From the NCBI RefSeq assembly GCF_016919725.2, contig NZ_JAJERH010000044.1, forward strand, positions 1 to 33,735: a stretch of DNA of 33,735 nt. The letters run 5' to 3'. This document shows, in pieces, positions 22,330-31,520 of the stretch. Numbering within the stretch: the first letter of the stretch is position 1; each line of letters begins with the position of its first letter. The position numbers were made by a program, and so were the translations under genes. The notes under the pieces were generated by a model. That model had not been told where the DNA came from, made no database searches, and was given only the letters and a program-made list of their open reading frames with translations. The DNA comes from Virgibacillus sp. AGTR (GTDB taxonomy: Bacteria > Bacillota > Bacilli > Bacillales > Amphibacillaceae).

Positions 22330-22446
22330 TTATACACATCATCACAATTCAATTTATCCACAGCATTATTCTTTAATAATTTAGTTATACTAACTAATGT
22401 TTGAATTATACACATTTATCCACAATAAATACGGTGGATATCCACA
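22330..22446 (+). promoter_or_regulatory. DnaA-box cluster upstream of ywlC
   Basis: Four exact TTATNCACA boxes lie in the same orientation: TTATACACA (22330-22338), TTATCCACA (22354-22362), TTATACACA (22406-22414) and TTATCCACA (22416-22424). An 8-of-9 match, ATATCCACA, is at 22438-22446. A further 8-of-9 match, TTATCCACG, is at 22521-22529 inside the next gene. The perfect inverted repeat TTAGTTA-TAC-TAACTAA (22381-22397) lies between boxes. B. subtilis is reported, from memory, to carry a DnaA-box cluster near ywlC, so this is probably conserved. The remaining spacer (about 22104-22329) shows nothing recognisable. Confidence 0.8.
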
Positions 22447-22474
22447 GTTTTTGTTGATATGTTTGTGGAATTCC

Positions 22475-22876
22475 TTAGGACACATGATACAACCACCAAT
22501 TACCGTTTGATTTATCATACTTATCCACGAAAACTTTTTCCTTTTGTGGATGGAATTGTAACGCTTCCAATAAAATATCAACAACCGGCTGATGACTATG
22601 CACATATACTCGCTCAGCATGCTGCTGCTTAGCCATTAAAAGGATAGATTCTAATAAAACAGGAAGATGCGCCGCTTCTGATTGTGTAATATATAGTTGC
22701 TTTAACCAATAAGTTCCTTCTTCCATTTCTTCTAGTATAAAGCAACCTTCTATCTCTCCTCTTAATTCAACCACATACCCTTTCCGAAGTAGACTTTCTT
22801 GATTCACATTAGGGTTATTTTTTAAAAAATGCTCTATTTGTTCAGAAGAAGCTTTATAAGCTGGAATTAAATTCAT
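22475..22876 (-). CDS. small GNAT-like protein (YwlB position)
   Basis: The 133-residue protein has the general pattern of a short GNAT fold: a beta strand GYVVELRGEIEGCFILEE, then YWLKQLYITQSEAAHLPVLLE, an alpha helix, and RVYVHSHQPVVDILLEALQFHP. The loop where acetyl-CoA phosphate normally binds (QSEAAHLP) lacks the usual R/QxxGxG/A glycines, so activity is uncertain. The ATG at 22876 has the site TAGAGGTGAATAAA. It follows spoIIR by 69 bp, where B. subtilis has the GNAT gene ywlB. Its end carries degenerate DnaA boxes. Confidence 0.75.
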   Translation of the reverse strand: MNLIPAYKASSEQIEHFLKNNPNVNQESLLRKGYVVELRGEIEGCFILEEMEEGTYWLKQLYITQSEAAHLPVLLESILLMAKQQHAERVYVHSHQPVVDILLEALQFHPQKEKVFVDKYDKSNGNWWLYHVS

Positions 22877-22945
22877 TTTATTCACCTCTATCTAGATTTA
22901 ATAGTCTTTAACCATTTACCTCATTCTATGCAAAAAATGGTATAT

Positions 22946-23572
22946 CTATGACCACCCTAGCCATTCAAATAGAAAAAATTTGACCTCTGTTTTTTCCTCT
23001 TGCTTTGCCATTTCTTGCTCCTCTGCTTCCTTTTTCTCCTTCGATTCAGCAGCTACAGCACTAGTACCATTTGAAAAATCAAGAAAACACAATGGAGGAA
23101 ATAGAACACACCACCAATTAGCACCTTGTCCCTTACCTATCGTGATGAGAACCGCTTCATATTCACCAGCTGGGTAGACGTATGAACCATACACTTTTGC
23201 TGGAAACGTTACGTTCTTTCCATATTTCACTTGAAAAGCATTAGAATTTCTTGATTCATCCATAGCATTAGCTATTATTTCCTTAATTTCTGGTGTACGT
23301 TCCTCTATTAATCTTCTAGCTGCTTCAATGTCTGTAATCTCTTCTACCCATTTGGTGATTTCTTCATTTACTCGATCTCGTACAAGTCTTTTTAATTGTT
23401 GATCTTCCTCACTATCACTGTTCGCTAGAATTCGTAAGCGAATGGCATCATCAGGTATTACTTGATACGATTGATTCATACCCTTTTCATCGGTATCCTT
23501 ACCGGTAATTTGTGCAGGTATACTTAACATAAGAATAACTATTATAAAAACAAAAAATACTAGTTTCTTCAT
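22946..23572 (-). CDS. spoIIR: stage II sporulation protein R
   Basis: SpoIIR is made in the forespore under sigma-F and exported to the septal space, where it triggers SpoIIGA to process pro-sigma-E in the mother cell. The 208-residue protein starts with a signal or anchor segment (KKLVFFVFIIVILMLSIPA, residues 2-20). It has the family core DDAIRLRILANSDSEEDQ and the central YGSYVYPAGEYEAVLITIG, WWCVLFPPLCFLD. The C-terminal tail (about 175-200) is rich in Lys and Glu. The ATG follows AGGGAGGTACAGGATA. It lies 84 bp after prmC, with its own candidate sigma-F promoter. Confidence 0.94.
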   Translation of the reverse strand: MKKLVFFVFIIVILMLSIPAQITGKDTDEKGMNQSYQVIPDDAIRLRILANSDSEEDQQLKRLVRDRVNEEITKWVEEITDIEAARRLIEERTPEIKEIIANAMDESRNSNAFQVKYGKNVTFPAKVYGSYVYPAGEYEAVLITIGKGQGANWWCVLFPPLCFLDFSNGTSAVAAESKEKKEAEEQEMAKQEEKTEVKFFLFEWLGWS

Positions 23573-23604
23573 TATCCTGTACCTCCCTACTAACTATAGA
23601 AAAC

Positions 23605-23633
23605 AGTATTGTCAGGAAGTGATAAATTTAAAC
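23605..23633 (-). promoter_or_regulatory. candidate sigma-F promoter of spoIIR
   Basis: On the minus strand GTTTA (23629-23633), a 15-bp spacer, and GACAATACT (23605-23613) match the sigma-F consensus GYATA / GGnnAnAMT with one mismatch in each element. The position 33-61 bp before the start codon, and known sigma-F control of spoIIR, support it. Confidence 0.45.
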
Positions 23634-23656
23634 TAGTATTCGATAAAATCATATTT

Positions 23657-24517
23657 TTATAGCTTTGCAAACAAGATACGATCCTTGCCGTTTATGTCCT
23701 TTAGAACGTTTATGTCACTATTAGGATACGTTTTTTTCACTAGGAATGTCACAGCTTCACCTTGTTCATGACCAATTTCAAATGCAATACAGCCATTCTT
23801 ACGTAATACCTGTTTAGACTGGGATAGAATTTGTTTATATGCTGCAAGTCCATTTTCATCGGCAAATAAGGCAAGCTCGGGGTCAAAATTCTTAACAGTA
23901 TCCGGTAATTCTGATACCTCATCTCTTGATATATAAGGAGGGTTTGAAACAATAATATCTACCTGCATATGCTGCTCTATTAATGGTATTAAAAAATCTC
24001 CTTGATAAAAACGTATATTGGTATGATAATGCTGAGAATTTTCTCTTGCTGTAGCCAATGCTTTATTAGATATATCAGTGGCATATATAGAGGCATTTTT
24101 TAATTCTAACGCAAGTGTAATCGCTATAATGCCACTTCCAGTCCCCGCATCCACAATTGTTGGTATCTTATCCACAATCTTCGAATTTGTATATTGTATA
24201 ACATGTTGTACAAGCTCTTCTGTCTCTGGTCTAGGGATAAGTACATGTTGATTAACATGGAATGTTCTACCATAAAATGATTCATAGCCAATCAGATGTT
24301 GAATGGGTACCCCTTGTTTAGCATGCTTTACTATATCCTTTTCATATCTTGCTATCACTTCTTCCGGTACGGAGTCACGCATTGTCACAAAAAATTCAGA
24401 GCGTGAAACCTGTAGGTGATGCTGCAGAAGAAGTTCTGCTACTCTTTTTTCCCTATGATGCTTTTCTAAAAAAAGAGAAGCCCATTCGAGGACTTCATAT
24501 TGCCTATTCTTTTTCAT
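23657..24517 (-). CDS. prmC: release factor glutamine methyltransferase
   Basis: PrmC methylates the glutamine of the GGQ motif in release factors 1 and 2. The 286-residue protein has an N-terminal helical recognition domain (about 1-80), the motif LIPRPETEELV, the SAM-binding GTGSG (125-129), and the catalytic NPPY (192-195). It begins 1 bp after the prfA stop codon, so it is translationally coupled to its substrate. ATG 24517 is favoured (GGTGA upstream); GTG or TTG codons 9 and 12 bp earlier, overlapping prfA, are alternatives. Confidence 0.95.
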   Translation of the reverse strand: MKKNRQYEVLEWASLFLEKHHREKRVAELLLQHHLQVSRSEFFVTMRDSVPEEVIARYEKDIVKHAKQGVPIQHLIGYESFYGRTFHVNQHVLIPRPETEELVQHVIQYTNSKIVDKIPTIVDAGTGSGIIAITLALELKNASIYATDISNKALATARENSQHYHTNIRFYQGDFLIPLIEQHMQVDIIVSNPPYISRDEVSELPDTVKNFDPELALFADENGLAAYKQILSQSKQVLRKNGCIAFEIGHEQGEAVTFLVKKTYPNSDINVLKDINGKDRILFAKL

Positions 24518-24518
24518 A

Positions 24519-25589
24519 CTATTCACCAATTTGCTCCAGCTTTTTAGTTTGCTCTTCCATAACTAATGCGTCAATAAATTCATCTAGTTTACCTTGCAAT
24601 ATTTGATCCAACTTTTGTATAGTTAAACCGATTCGATGATCTGTCACACGATTTTGCGGGAAATTATACGTACGAATACGCTCCGAACGATCTCCAGTAC
24701 CAACAGCAGATTTTCTATTTTCATCATACTCGGCTTGCGCTTCCTGTTGATACTTATCATAAATGCGGGCACGAAGTACCTTCATAGCTTTTTCTTTATT
24801 TTTAATTTGAGATTTTTCATCTTGAATCGAAACGACAACTCCAGTTGGAAGATGTGTTAGACGTACTGCTGACATCGTAGTATTAACACTTTGCCCACCA
24901 GGTCCGCTGGATGCAAACGTATCAACACGGATATCCTTTTCATGAATATCCACTTCCACTTCCTCAGCTTCCGGTAGGACTGCCACGGTCGCTGTAGAGG
25001 TATGAATCCTTCCTCCGGATTCTGTTTCCGGAACACGTTGAACCCGATGTGCACCATTTTCAAATTTAAGTTTAGAAAAAGCGCCTTTACCGTTTATCAT
25101 AAAGATAATTTCTTTATAGCCACCAACACCTGTCGTACTCGCTTCCATTACTTCAATTTTCCAGCCATACTGCTCTGCATAGCGAGAATACATACGATAT
25201 AAATCTCCAGCAAATAGTGCTGCTTCATCACCACCAGCTGCACCACGAATTTCCATGAACACGTTTTTATCGTCATTGGGGTCTTTTGGTAATAGAAGAA
25301 TCTTCATTTTATCTTCTAGTTCTACTATATTATCGTTGAGCTCGGTTATCTCCAATTTCACCATTTCTTGCATTTCTTCATCTAGATTATCTTCTAGCAT
25401 TTCCTTTGCATCCTTCAGTTGGGATGTCATATCTTTATACTCTCGAAAAGCTTGAACAACATCTTCCAGCCCAGCTTGCTCTTTTGAATATTCACGTAGT
25501 TTCTTGGAATCATTTATAATTTCCGGATCACTTAACATTTCATTTAATTTATTGTAACGATCTTCTAAAGACTGTAAACGTTCTAGCAT
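24519..25589 (-). CDS. prfA: peptide chain release factor 1
   Basis: RF1 ends translation at UAA and UAG codons. The 356-residue protein has the codon-recognition PxT motif as PET (187-189) in [14 protein letters not shown] and the peptidyl-hydrolase GGQ at 231-233 ([12 protein letters not shown]), whose Q233 is the PrmC target. The ATG at 25589 follows AGAGGTGGCCGTG; a longer in-frame start overlaps this site. It heads a prfA-prmC unit behind a consensus promoter. Confidence 0.97.
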   Translation of the reverse strand: MLERLQSLEDRYNKLNEMLSDPEIINDSKKLREYSKEQAGLEDVVQAFREYKDMTSQLKDAKEMLEDNLDEEMQEMVKLEITELNDNIVELEDKMKILLLPKDPNDDKNVFMEIRGAAGGDEAALFAGDLYRMYSRYAEQYGWKIEVMEASTTGVGGYKEIIFMINGKGAFSKLKFENGAHRVQRVPETESGGRIHTSTATVAVLPEAEEVEVDIHEKDIRVDTFASSGPGGQSVNTTMSAVRLTHLPTGVVVSIQDEKSQIKNKEKAMKVLRARIYDKYQQEAQAEYDENRKSAVGTGDRSERIRTYNFPQNRVTDHRIGLTIQKLDQILQGKLDEFIDALVMEEQTKKLEQIGE

Positions 25590-25619
25590 CACGGCCACCT
25601 CTTTCTGATTAACAGTATA

Positions 25620-25648
25620 ATTATAGTATACTCACGTTATGAGGTCAA
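25620..25648 (-). promoter_or_regulatory. sigma-A promoter of prfA-prmC
   Basis: TTGACC (25643-25648), 17 bp, TATAAT (25620-25625) on the minus strand: an exact -10, a one-mismatch -35 and ideal spacing, about 30 bp before the prfA start. Confidence 0.85.
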
Positions 25649-25822
25649 AGTTATACCCACTTGCTCATCTATTATATGATTTTTCAATCTATTACACATA
25701 CAGAATATATTTATGCATTGTTATACAGCGAAGTACAAAACAATTTTAACTTAAAACCAAATGTTTAGTTGTCGCTTGTACTTCCTTCTTATCATTCTAT
25801 TCTTATACAACCAGTTTATCGG

Positions 25823-25841
25823 GTTTAAAACGCTTTTAAAC
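25823..25841. promoter_or_regulatory. perfect palindrome in the prfA-tdk spacer
   Basis: GTTTAAAA and TTTTAAAC flank a central CGC. The core resembles a catabolite-response element (TGWAANCGNTNWCA) with two mismatches. No promoter or gene start is close, so it may be structural rather than an operator. Apart from this palindrome, the prfA promoter and the repeat at 25904-25986, the roughly 420-bp spacer shows nothing. Confidence 0.3.
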
Positions 25842-25903
25842 AGTAAAAACAAAGGATATATAAAGCGAAACTTCAATTAGTGGGGATTATATTTAATATA
25901 GAA

Positions 25904-25986
25904 ACTGGAATATACGAGGCTCCTGCGAAAAAAGAAACGATGTAAAGCCCAAGAGGGCTGGACGCAGAAAGCGAGTATATTCCAGT
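25904..25986. repeat. 83-bp element with 12-bp terminal inverted repeats
   Basis: ACTGGAATATAC (25904-25915) and GTATATTCCAGT (25975-25986) are perfect inverted repeats. Inside, CTGCG (25923-25927) pairs with CGCAG (25963-25967) and AGCCC-AAGA-GGGCT forms the tip, so the whole unit can fold into a long hairpin. It carries no reading frame. From memory it resembles small palindromic elements with CTGGAATATA ends that are scattered in Bacillaceae intergenic DNA. It lies just beyond the tdk stop codon. Confidence 0.65.
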
Positions 25987-26010
25987 ATGTAGGTATGGAG
26001 CTGCTTTTAG

Positions 26011-26640
26011 TCAACCCCTTGATCTTGATAGCTTCGATAAGCTATTTAAAATAGTATTCGTTGGTTTATTAGGCACTTCGTGATGATGGCGGCATCTTGG
26101 CTCATAAGACTCCGATGCTCCGACTAAAATAATTGGATCATCATACGAAGCGGGCTTATTATTAATCAAACGTTGTGTACGGCTAGCTGGTGAACCGCAA
26201 ATCGGACAGATGGCATTCAGCTTCGTCACCGACTCACTTAAAGCCATTAGCTTCGGCATTGGTCCAAATGGTTCTCCGCGAAAATCTGTATCCAAGCCAG
26301 CAGTAATCGCACGAATCCCTTTATTTGCTAATTCTTCAACTGTGTCAACTATATTCTCATCAAAAAATTGGACCTCATCAATGCCAACGATGTCTACTTT
26401 TTCATCCATATGCTCTAATAACTCATCTGAACTACTCACCGGTCTAGCAATAATTGAAGTACCGTTATGCGAAACAACTGCCTCTTCTTCATATCGATTA
26501 TCAATAGCTGGTTTAAACACTCGTACTGATAGGTTTGCATAGGTTGCTCGACGAACACGGCGAATTAGTTCTTCAGATTTACCAGAGAACATACTGCCAC
26601 ATATTACTTCGATCCAACCACTTTGCTTCATCACATACAT
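26011..26640 (-). CDS. tdk: thymidine kinase (type II)
   Basis: Tdk phosphorylates thymidine in nucleotide salvage. The 209-residue protein has the P-loop GSMFSGKS (15-22), the Walker-B-like VGIDEVQFF with catalytic E89, a zinc site of C145, C148, C183 and H186 (CPICG, CRHHH), and the lasso region. The ATG at 26640 follows AGAGAGGACACTTATC. It lies between rpmE2 and prfA as in B. subtilis. Confidence 0.96.
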   Translation of the reverse strand: MYVMKQSGWIEVICGSMFSGKSEELIRRVRRATYANLSVRVFKPAIDNRYEEEAVVSHNGTSIIARPVSSSDELLEHMDEKVDIVGIDEVQFFDENIVDTVEELANKGIRAITAGLDTDFRGEPFGPMPKLMALSESVTKLNAICPICGSPASRTQRLINNKPASYDDPIILVGASESYEPRCRHHHEVPNKPTNTILNSLSKLSRSRG

Positions 26641-26808
26641 GATAAGTGTCCTCTCTTTCAATAATTACAATGTATCTTAGTAGTTTACCCGTCATTTATT
26701 TTACCTTACATGGAAATAAAGCATTTATTAAAAAACGCTGTTAATATATCAGAATAACATGATAACGTCTGGTTCGTCCTCTTTCCACATTCTCTCGTAG
26801 TAAAAAGT

Positions 26809-26846
26809 AAAAAACAGGCAAAGATTAGACGTTTTGCCTGTTTTTA
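26809..26846. terminator. terminator of rpmE2
   Basis: A 14-bp perfect stem (26809-26822 with 26832-26845, core ACAGGCAAA/TTTGCCTGT) has a 9-nt loop and A/T tracts on both sides, so it can act in either direction. It lies about 50 bp past rpmE2 and before tdk. Confidence 0.88.
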
Positions 26847-26893
26847 AGGTATTTTCAATAATTCTAGCTAGGACATCAACGTGTTCCTGCTAT

Positions 26894-27139
26894 TTATTTC
26901 ATATTATATTTTTTCTTGAATCGATCTACGCGGCCGCCAACTTTATCAGCTTTTTGTTTACCAGTGTAGAAAGGATGTGATTCTGAACTGATCTCCACAC
27001 GAATCAATGGGTATGTGTTACCATCTTCCCACTCAATTGTTTCGTCAGAAGACTTTGTTGAACCACTCAAGAATTTAAAATCTGAGCTTGTATCAAGAAA
27101 TACTACTTTTCTGTATTCTGGATGAATTTCCTTTTTCAT
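26894..27139 (-). CDS. rpmE2: 50S ribosomal protein L31, type B (zinc-free)
   Basis: L31 bridges the ribosomal subunits. The 81-residue protein begins [20 protein letters not shown] and contains [13 protein letters not shown] and [11 protein letters not shown], the type B pattern. It has no cysteine at all, so it lacks the CxxC zinc site of type A. It occupies the slot between rho and tdk where B. subtilis has the zinc-binding RpmE. The site AAAAAGGAG precedes the ATG. It has its own strong promoter and terminator. No Zur-box-like sequence was seen upstream. Confidence 0.96.
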   Translation of the reverse strand: MKKEIHPEYRKVVFLDTSSDFKFLSGSTKSSDETIEWEDGNTYPLIRVEISSESHPFYTGKQKADKVGGRVDRFKKKYNMK

Positions 27140-27234
27140 GTTATTCCACTCCTTTTTGCCCTGAGTCCTTTGGAAACAGAGTTATTGTAAGAGCCGTCAT
27201 AGGTACAATACCTTATCTAAACTCACATAAAAAG

Positions 27235-27263
27235 ATTATAACAGTCTGGCCATCTGAATGCAA
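27235..27263 (-). promoter_or_regulatory. sigma-A promoter of rpmE2
   Basis: TTGCAT (27258-27263), 17 bp, TATAAT (27235-27240) on the minus strand. The leader to the start codon is about 90 nt and includes a small GGTA-TTG-TACC hairpin; an L31 leader RNA could reside here but was not recognised with certainty. Confidence 0.82.
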
Positions 27264-27295
27264 TAGTATAGAATTAAATAATTGAAGTTGACGCT

Positions 27296-28576
27296 TTACC
27301 TCTTAGTGCCACGGCGTTTCATTTCTTCGTCCATTAATTGGAAAAATTCTTCATTATTTTTTGAAGATTTAAGACGCCTTAAGAAACGTTCGAGGAAGTC
27401 ATTTGAATCTTGCATTGTTTTACGAATTGCCCACATTTTATCTAGATGGGCTTTTTCTACAAGTAATTCTTCTTTTCTTGTACCTGAACGTAGAATATCA
27501 ATTGCAGGAAAGATTCTACGTTGGGCAAGGTTACGATCTAAATGTAATTCCATGTTACCTGTTCCCTTGAACTCTTCATAAATTACATCATCCATCCGTG
27601 ATCCTGTATCAACTAATGCTGTAGCAAGAATTGTAAAGCTTCCGCCTTCTTCAATATTTCTCGCTGCTCCAAAGAATCGTTTTGGACGGTGAAATGCCGC
27701 AGGATCAATACCACCAGAAAGTGTACGCCCGCTTGGAGGGATAACCAGATTGTATGCTCGCGCCAGCCGCGTAATACTATCCATTAGCACAATAACATCA
27801 CGTTTATGCTCCACTAAACGCATTGCTCTTTCTAGCACTAATTCTGAAACTTTAATATGACTCTCTGGTACTTCATCAAATGTAGAACTTACTACATCAA
27901 CATCAGGATGTACAGATCTTTCAATATCAGTTACTTCCTCTGGACGTTCATCAACAAGTAGAATAATAAGCTTTGCATCTGGATGGTTTTCAGAAATACT
28001 GTTTGCGATCTCTTTTAGAAGCATTGTTTTCCCAGCTTTAGGGGGTGCAACAATTAAACCTCGTTGACCATAACCTACCGGTGTCATTAAATCAATGATA
28101 CGCGTAGACAATTTATTTGTTTCTGTCTCAAGTTTCATTAGACGATCTGGATACAATGCCGTTAGAGCTGGGAAGTGAACTCTTTCCTTCGCTGTTTCAG
28201 GATCATCACCATTTACCGCATCTACATGTAATAACCCGTAATATCTTTCATTTTCTTTAGGTGGACGAACTTTACCAGATACTTTATCCCCATTTCGTAA
28301 ATCAAAGCGACGAATTTGCGATGCAGATATATAAATATCCTCTGCACTCGGGGAATAATTAATAGGTCTTAAGAAGCCGAATCCTTCTGATGGAATAATC
28401 TCTAAAATCCCATCCATAAATAGATACCCATCTTTTTCAGCCTGTCCTTTTAAAATTGCAAAAATAAGTTCTTTTTTCGTTAACTTTGCATAATAAGAGA
28501 CTTTATACTCCCTTGCTAATGCATAAATTTCTTTCAATGTTAACGTCTCCAGATGGGAGATAGTTAATCCTGCCAT
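27296..28576 (-). CDS. rho: transcription termination factor Rho
   Basis: Rho is a hexameric RNA helicase that ends transcription and suppresses antisense RNA. The 426-residue protein has the N-terminal helical domain, the cold-shock RNA-binding fold ([17 protein letters not shown]), the P-loop APPKAGKT, the Walker B strand [17 protein letters not shown], and the Q/R loops ([20 protein letters not shown] region). The ATG at 28576 follows GGCGTGGTGATTTT. An upstream in-frame ATG would add a hydrophobic stretch that no Rho has, and it lacks a ribosome site. The leader is about 175 nt long. Confidence 0.97.
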   Translation of the reverse strand: MAGLTISHLETLTLKEIYALAREYKVSYYAKLTKKELIFAILKGQAEKDGYLFMDGILEIIPSEGFGFLRPINYSPSAEDIYISASQIRRFDLRNGDKVSGKVRPPKENERYYGLLHVDAVNGDDPETAKERVHFPALTALYPDRLMKLETETNKLSTRIIDLMTPVGYGQRGLIVAPPKAGKTMLLKEIANSISENHPDAKLIILLVDERPEEVTDIERSVHPDVDVVSSTFDEVPESHIKVSELVLERAMRLVEHKRDVIVLMDSITRLARAYNLVIPPSGRTLSGGIDPAAFHRPKRFFGAARNIEEGGSFTILATALVDTGSRMDDVIYEEFKGTGNMELHLDRNLAQRRIFPAIDILRSGTRKEELLVEKAHLDKMWAIRKTMQDSNDFLERFLRRLKSSKNNEEFFQLMDEEMKRRGTKR

Positions 28577-28940
28577 AAAATCACCACGCCTATTTAATAT
28601 TAAACATAGAAAAAATATAATTACTAAAACCCATTGCATTATTACGAGTTTGTGATTTTCACTTCTTTTTTGGAAGGTCTGTCCTTGTAGAAATGAAGAA
28701 AATTTCGGAAGCTAGATTAGAAGTCCAACGATATAATCATGTATTAAACATATACCATAATACTCTTTTGATGATTAATATTCAACACCATAATGACAAA
28801 TATCATAGAAAATCTTAAAGATTTAGAGGTTGTGTCATCATTTACATTGAGGTAGCTAGTGATTATTTATTACGTATATCACTAATTCCAATTATTGTTC
28901 GCTTTTAAAATACAGCACATGCTAAATTTTGTAGTTTATA
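28577..28940 (-). other. rho leader and upstream spacer
   Basis: This AT-rich spacer holds the predicted rho promoter (28757-28785) and an untranslated leader of about 175 nt. B. subtilis Rho is known to regulate its own transcription in its leader, so a Rho-sensitive leader is plausible here. No riboswitch or gene was recognised. Confidence 0.45.
28757..28785 (-). promoter_or_regulatory. candidate sigma-A promoter of rho
   Basis: TTGAAT (28780-28785), 17 bp, TATTAT (28757-28762) on the minus strand. Confidence 0.6.
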
Positions 28941-28981
28941 TAGAAAAGGAAGCCACTACACTTGACTGGCTTCCTTTTCTA
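28941..28981. terminator. terminator of glpX
   Basis: A perfect 15-bp inverted repeat (28941-28955 with 28967-28981, core GGAAGCCA/TGGCTTCC) closes an 11-nt loop and has T-rich ends on both strands. It lies about 67 bp past glpX. Confidence 0.85.
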
Positions 28982-29047
28982 TCATCTCTAAAAAAGAAAG
29001 TATAGCTACACACAACAGTTGTAACCACATTTCATTATTTTCATACG

Positions 29048-30019
29048 TTATTCTGGTTTAATAACAAGATCAGGTTTTTTCTGCAGGCTATGCGCACCAT
29101 CAATAAATCGTACTGTACCACTTTTCGCACGCATTACAATGGTTTCTGTTTTAGCCTTTGTACCCTTAAATTGTACACCTTTTAGTAATTCACCATCTGT
29201 TACACCAGTAGCCGCGAAAATAGCATCATCACCACTACAGAAGTCTTTCATCGTAAGTACTTTGTTCAAATCAGCTATTCCCATTTTTTCACAACGTTCT
29301 TCTTCCTCTGTGTTAGATGGCACGAGCTTCCCTTGCATTTCACCGCCTAGACATTTTAATGCAACTGCAGCTATAACCCCCTCAGGAGCACCACCAGTTC
29401 CCAGTAAAATGTCTACACCCGTTTCATCAAAAGCGGTGTTAATTGCACCTGCTACATCACCATTAGAAATTAATTTAATACGCGCTCCTGCGTCACGAAT
29501 TTCTTGAATCAATTTCTCATGTCTAGGTCTATCTAGAACAGTTACCACAACATCTTCAACAGCTTTATTTTTTGCCTTTGCTACTGCCTGAAGGTTTTCT
29601 ATCGTTGATGCATTGATATCAATCTTCCCAACAGCCTCTGGTCCAACAGCAATTTTCTGCATATACATATCTGGTGCATGTAATAATGTACCTTTGTCAG
29701 CAATAGCAATAACTGCTAGTGCATTCCATGAACCATTTGCAACAATACTTGTACCTTCAAGTGGATCAACAGCAACGTCTACTCCAGGTCCATGACCTGT
29801 GCCAAGCTGTTCCCCAATATATAACATTGGAGCTTCATCCATTTCTCCCTCACCGATAACTACAGTACCTTGCATTGGAATAGTATCAAATACATCACGC
29901 ATAGCTGTTGTTGCTGCATCATCTGCTTCATCTTTTTTACCTCTACCCATCCAACGAGCAGATTTTAATGCGGCTGCTTCGGTAACCCGAACCAATTCCA
30001 TTGTTAAACTTCTTTCCAT
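29048..30019 (-). CDS. glpX: class II fructose-1,6-bisphosphatase GlpX
   Basis: GlpX removes the 1-phosphate of fructose 1,6-bisphosphate in gluconeogenesis. The 323-residue protein has the metal and substrate motifs [11 protein letters not shown] and [13 protein letters not shown], plus the [14 protein letters not shown] segment typical of the class. The ATG at 30019 follows AAAGGGAGAGATACGTA; an upstream in-frame start would include that site. It is close behind murAB (84 bp), as in B. subtilis (ywjI), and ends at a strong terminator. Confidence 0.96.
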   Translation of the reverse strand: MERSLTMELVRVTEAAALKSARWMGRGKKDEADDAATTAMRDVFDTIPMQGTVVIGEGEMDEAPMLYIGEQLGTGHGPGVDVAVDPLEGTSIVANGSWNALAVIAIADKGTLLHAPDMYMQKIAVGPEAVGKIDINASTIENLQAVAKAKNKAVEDVVVTVLDRPRHEKLIQEIRDAGARIKLISNGDVAGAINTAFDETGVDILLGTGGAPEGVIAAVALKCLGGEMQGKLVPSNTEEEERCEKMGIADLNKVLTMKDFCSGDDAIFAATGVTDGELLKGVQFKGTKAKTETIVMRAKSGTVRFIDGAHSLQKKPDLVIKPE

Positions 30020-30103
30020 TACGTATCTCTCCCTTTTGTAAAATATCCTCATCCCGAGAAGAATTTTTACAAAGGTATTCCCTAACCTTATGCTAACTTC
30101 TCT

Positions 30104-31390
30104 CTAAGAATTCTGTAGTTGTATAATTTCTTGATCTGTCAATTCTTCACGCCAAATTTTAGCACCTAGGTCGGTTAATTTATCTGTGATTTTCTCATAT
30201 CCTCGATCAACATGATCGAGTCCAGTTATTTCGGTAACTCCATCTGCCATAAGTCCAGCAATTATTAATGCGGCACCTGCTCGGAGATCCGTAGCGTTAA
30301 CTTTAGCAGCTTGTAGCTGAACGGGGCCAGAGACAATAGCAGATCCACCTTCTACTTTAATAGACGCATTCATTCTTCTTAATTCATCTATATGCTTTAA
30401 GCGAGCAGAATAAATCGTGTCTGTAACCACACCCGTATTTACCGCTTTCGTCAACAAGGTAGTAAATGGCTGTTGTAGGTCTGTCGGAAATCCTGGGTAA
30501 ACAAGTGTTTTTATATCAACACTTTTCAATGGATTTTTAGGAGCAATAAGTAACTGTTCCGCACTCTCTTCAATAGATATCCCCATCTCACGTAGCTTAG
30601 CTAAAAGTGATTCCAAATGAGGAGGAATTACATTATCGATGATAACCTCTTTCCCTTGTGCTGCAGCAGCTATCGTGTAAGTACCTGCTTCAATACGATC
30701 AGGGATAATAGTATGTCTGCAACCATTAAGCGAAGGTACTCCTTCAATCCGGATTACATCCGTACCTACCCCTTTTATTTTTGCTCCCATATTCGTAAGC
30801 AGTGTAGCCACATCAATTATTTCAGGTTCCTTTGCAGCATTCTCAATAACTGTTTTTCCTTTTGCCTTTACTGCAGCTAACATGATATTGATTGTTGCAC
30901 CAACGCTTACAACATCAAGGTAGATTCTTGCACCTCTAAGTTCATTCGCCCGAAGGTAAATAGCTCCTTGTTCATTCGTTACCTCTGCACCAAGTGCTTC
31001 AAACCCTTTAATATGCTGATCGATTGGACGTGGTCCTAAAAAACAACCACCCGGAAGTCCGATAACTGCCTTTTTAAATTTTCCTAGCATTGCTCCCATA
31101 AAATAATAGGAGGCTCTAAGCTTTTTCACTTTCCCATTAGGGAGAGGCATGGCAATCATATTCTCAGGATTGATATGAACGGTTTGTCCATCCCAGGAAA
31201 CCGTACCACCGATTTCCTCAAGTAAATCGCCTAATGTATATACGTCTGAAATCTCTGGTAGTCCTTCAATAGTTACATTAGAATCAGCTAAAATCGCGGC
31301 TGGCAATAGCGCTACAGCACTATTCTTCGCTCCGCTGATTCGTACTTTGCCATTTAGAACATGGCCACCTTCAACTAACATTTTTTGCAT
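30104..31390 (-). CDS. murAB: UDP-N-acetylglucosamine 1-carboxyvinyltransferase MurA (paralogue 2)
   Basis: This is the second MurA. The 428-residue protein keeps AKN (21-23), the arginine of LRASYYFMG (R92) and the catalytic C116 in [12 protein letters not shown], so it should be active and fosfomycin-sensitive. It sits between the transaldolase and glpX, the place of murAB (murZ) in B. subtilis. The ATG at 31390 follows GTGGGGTTATCTTA; an ATG 9 bp downstream is a weaker alternative. Low-G+C Gram-positives commonly keep two MurA enzymes, the first of which is usually the main one. Confidence 0.96.
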   Translation of the reverse strand: MQKMLVEGGHVLNGKVRISGAKNSAVALLPAAILADSNVTIEGLPEISDVYTLGDLLEEIGGTVSWDGQTVHINPENMIAMPLPNGKVKKLRASYYFMGAMLGKFKKAVIGLPGGCFLGPRPIDQHIKGFEALGAEVTNEQGAIYLRANELRGARIYLDVVSVGATINIMLAAVKAKGKTVIENAAKEPEIIDVATLLTNMGAKIKGVGTDVIRIEGVPSLNGCRHTIIPDRIEAGTYTIAAAAQGKEVIIDNVIPPHLESLLAKLREMGISIEESAEQLLIAPKNPLKSVDIKTLVYPGFPTDLQQPFTTLLTKAVNTGVVTDTIYSARLKHIDELRRMNASIKVEGGSAIVSGPVQLQAAKVNATDLRAGAALIIAGLMADGVTEITGLDHVDRGYEKITDKLTDLGAKIWREELTDQEIIQLQNS

Positions 31391-31419
31391 TAAGATAACC
31401 CCACTTAGGCAAGGAACAT

Positions 31420-31479
31420 GATTAGCATCGAATTATGCTAACATTGACTTGCAAACTTATTTGCAGCAAGTACTGCTGC
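31420..31479. repeat. cluster of three small inverted repeats between tal and murAB
   Basis: TTAGCAT with ATGCTAA (near 31423-31442), TGCAAA with TTTGCA (near 31450-31466) and GCAGCA (31463-31468) with TGCTGC (31474-31479) crowd into 60 bp. None has a T tract, so they are not clear terminators. They may be operators or an mRNA-end structure for the fbaA-tal message. Confidence 0.4.
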
Positions 31480-31520
31480 TTCTGTTCCTTAGGATGTGTA
31501 CTTCTTCCATTATTATGCAA

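Noticed and set aside
28577-28639. In-frame N-terminal extension of rho (hydrophobic, 21 residues)
   Set aside because: The upstream ATG has no ribosome site, and Rho proteins start at the MAGLT-like position, which has one.
29139-29507. 122-codon plus-strand frame opposite glpX
   Set aside because: It lies wholly inside glpX on the other strand and is rich in Ser, Pro and Ala, as expected for an antisense shadow.
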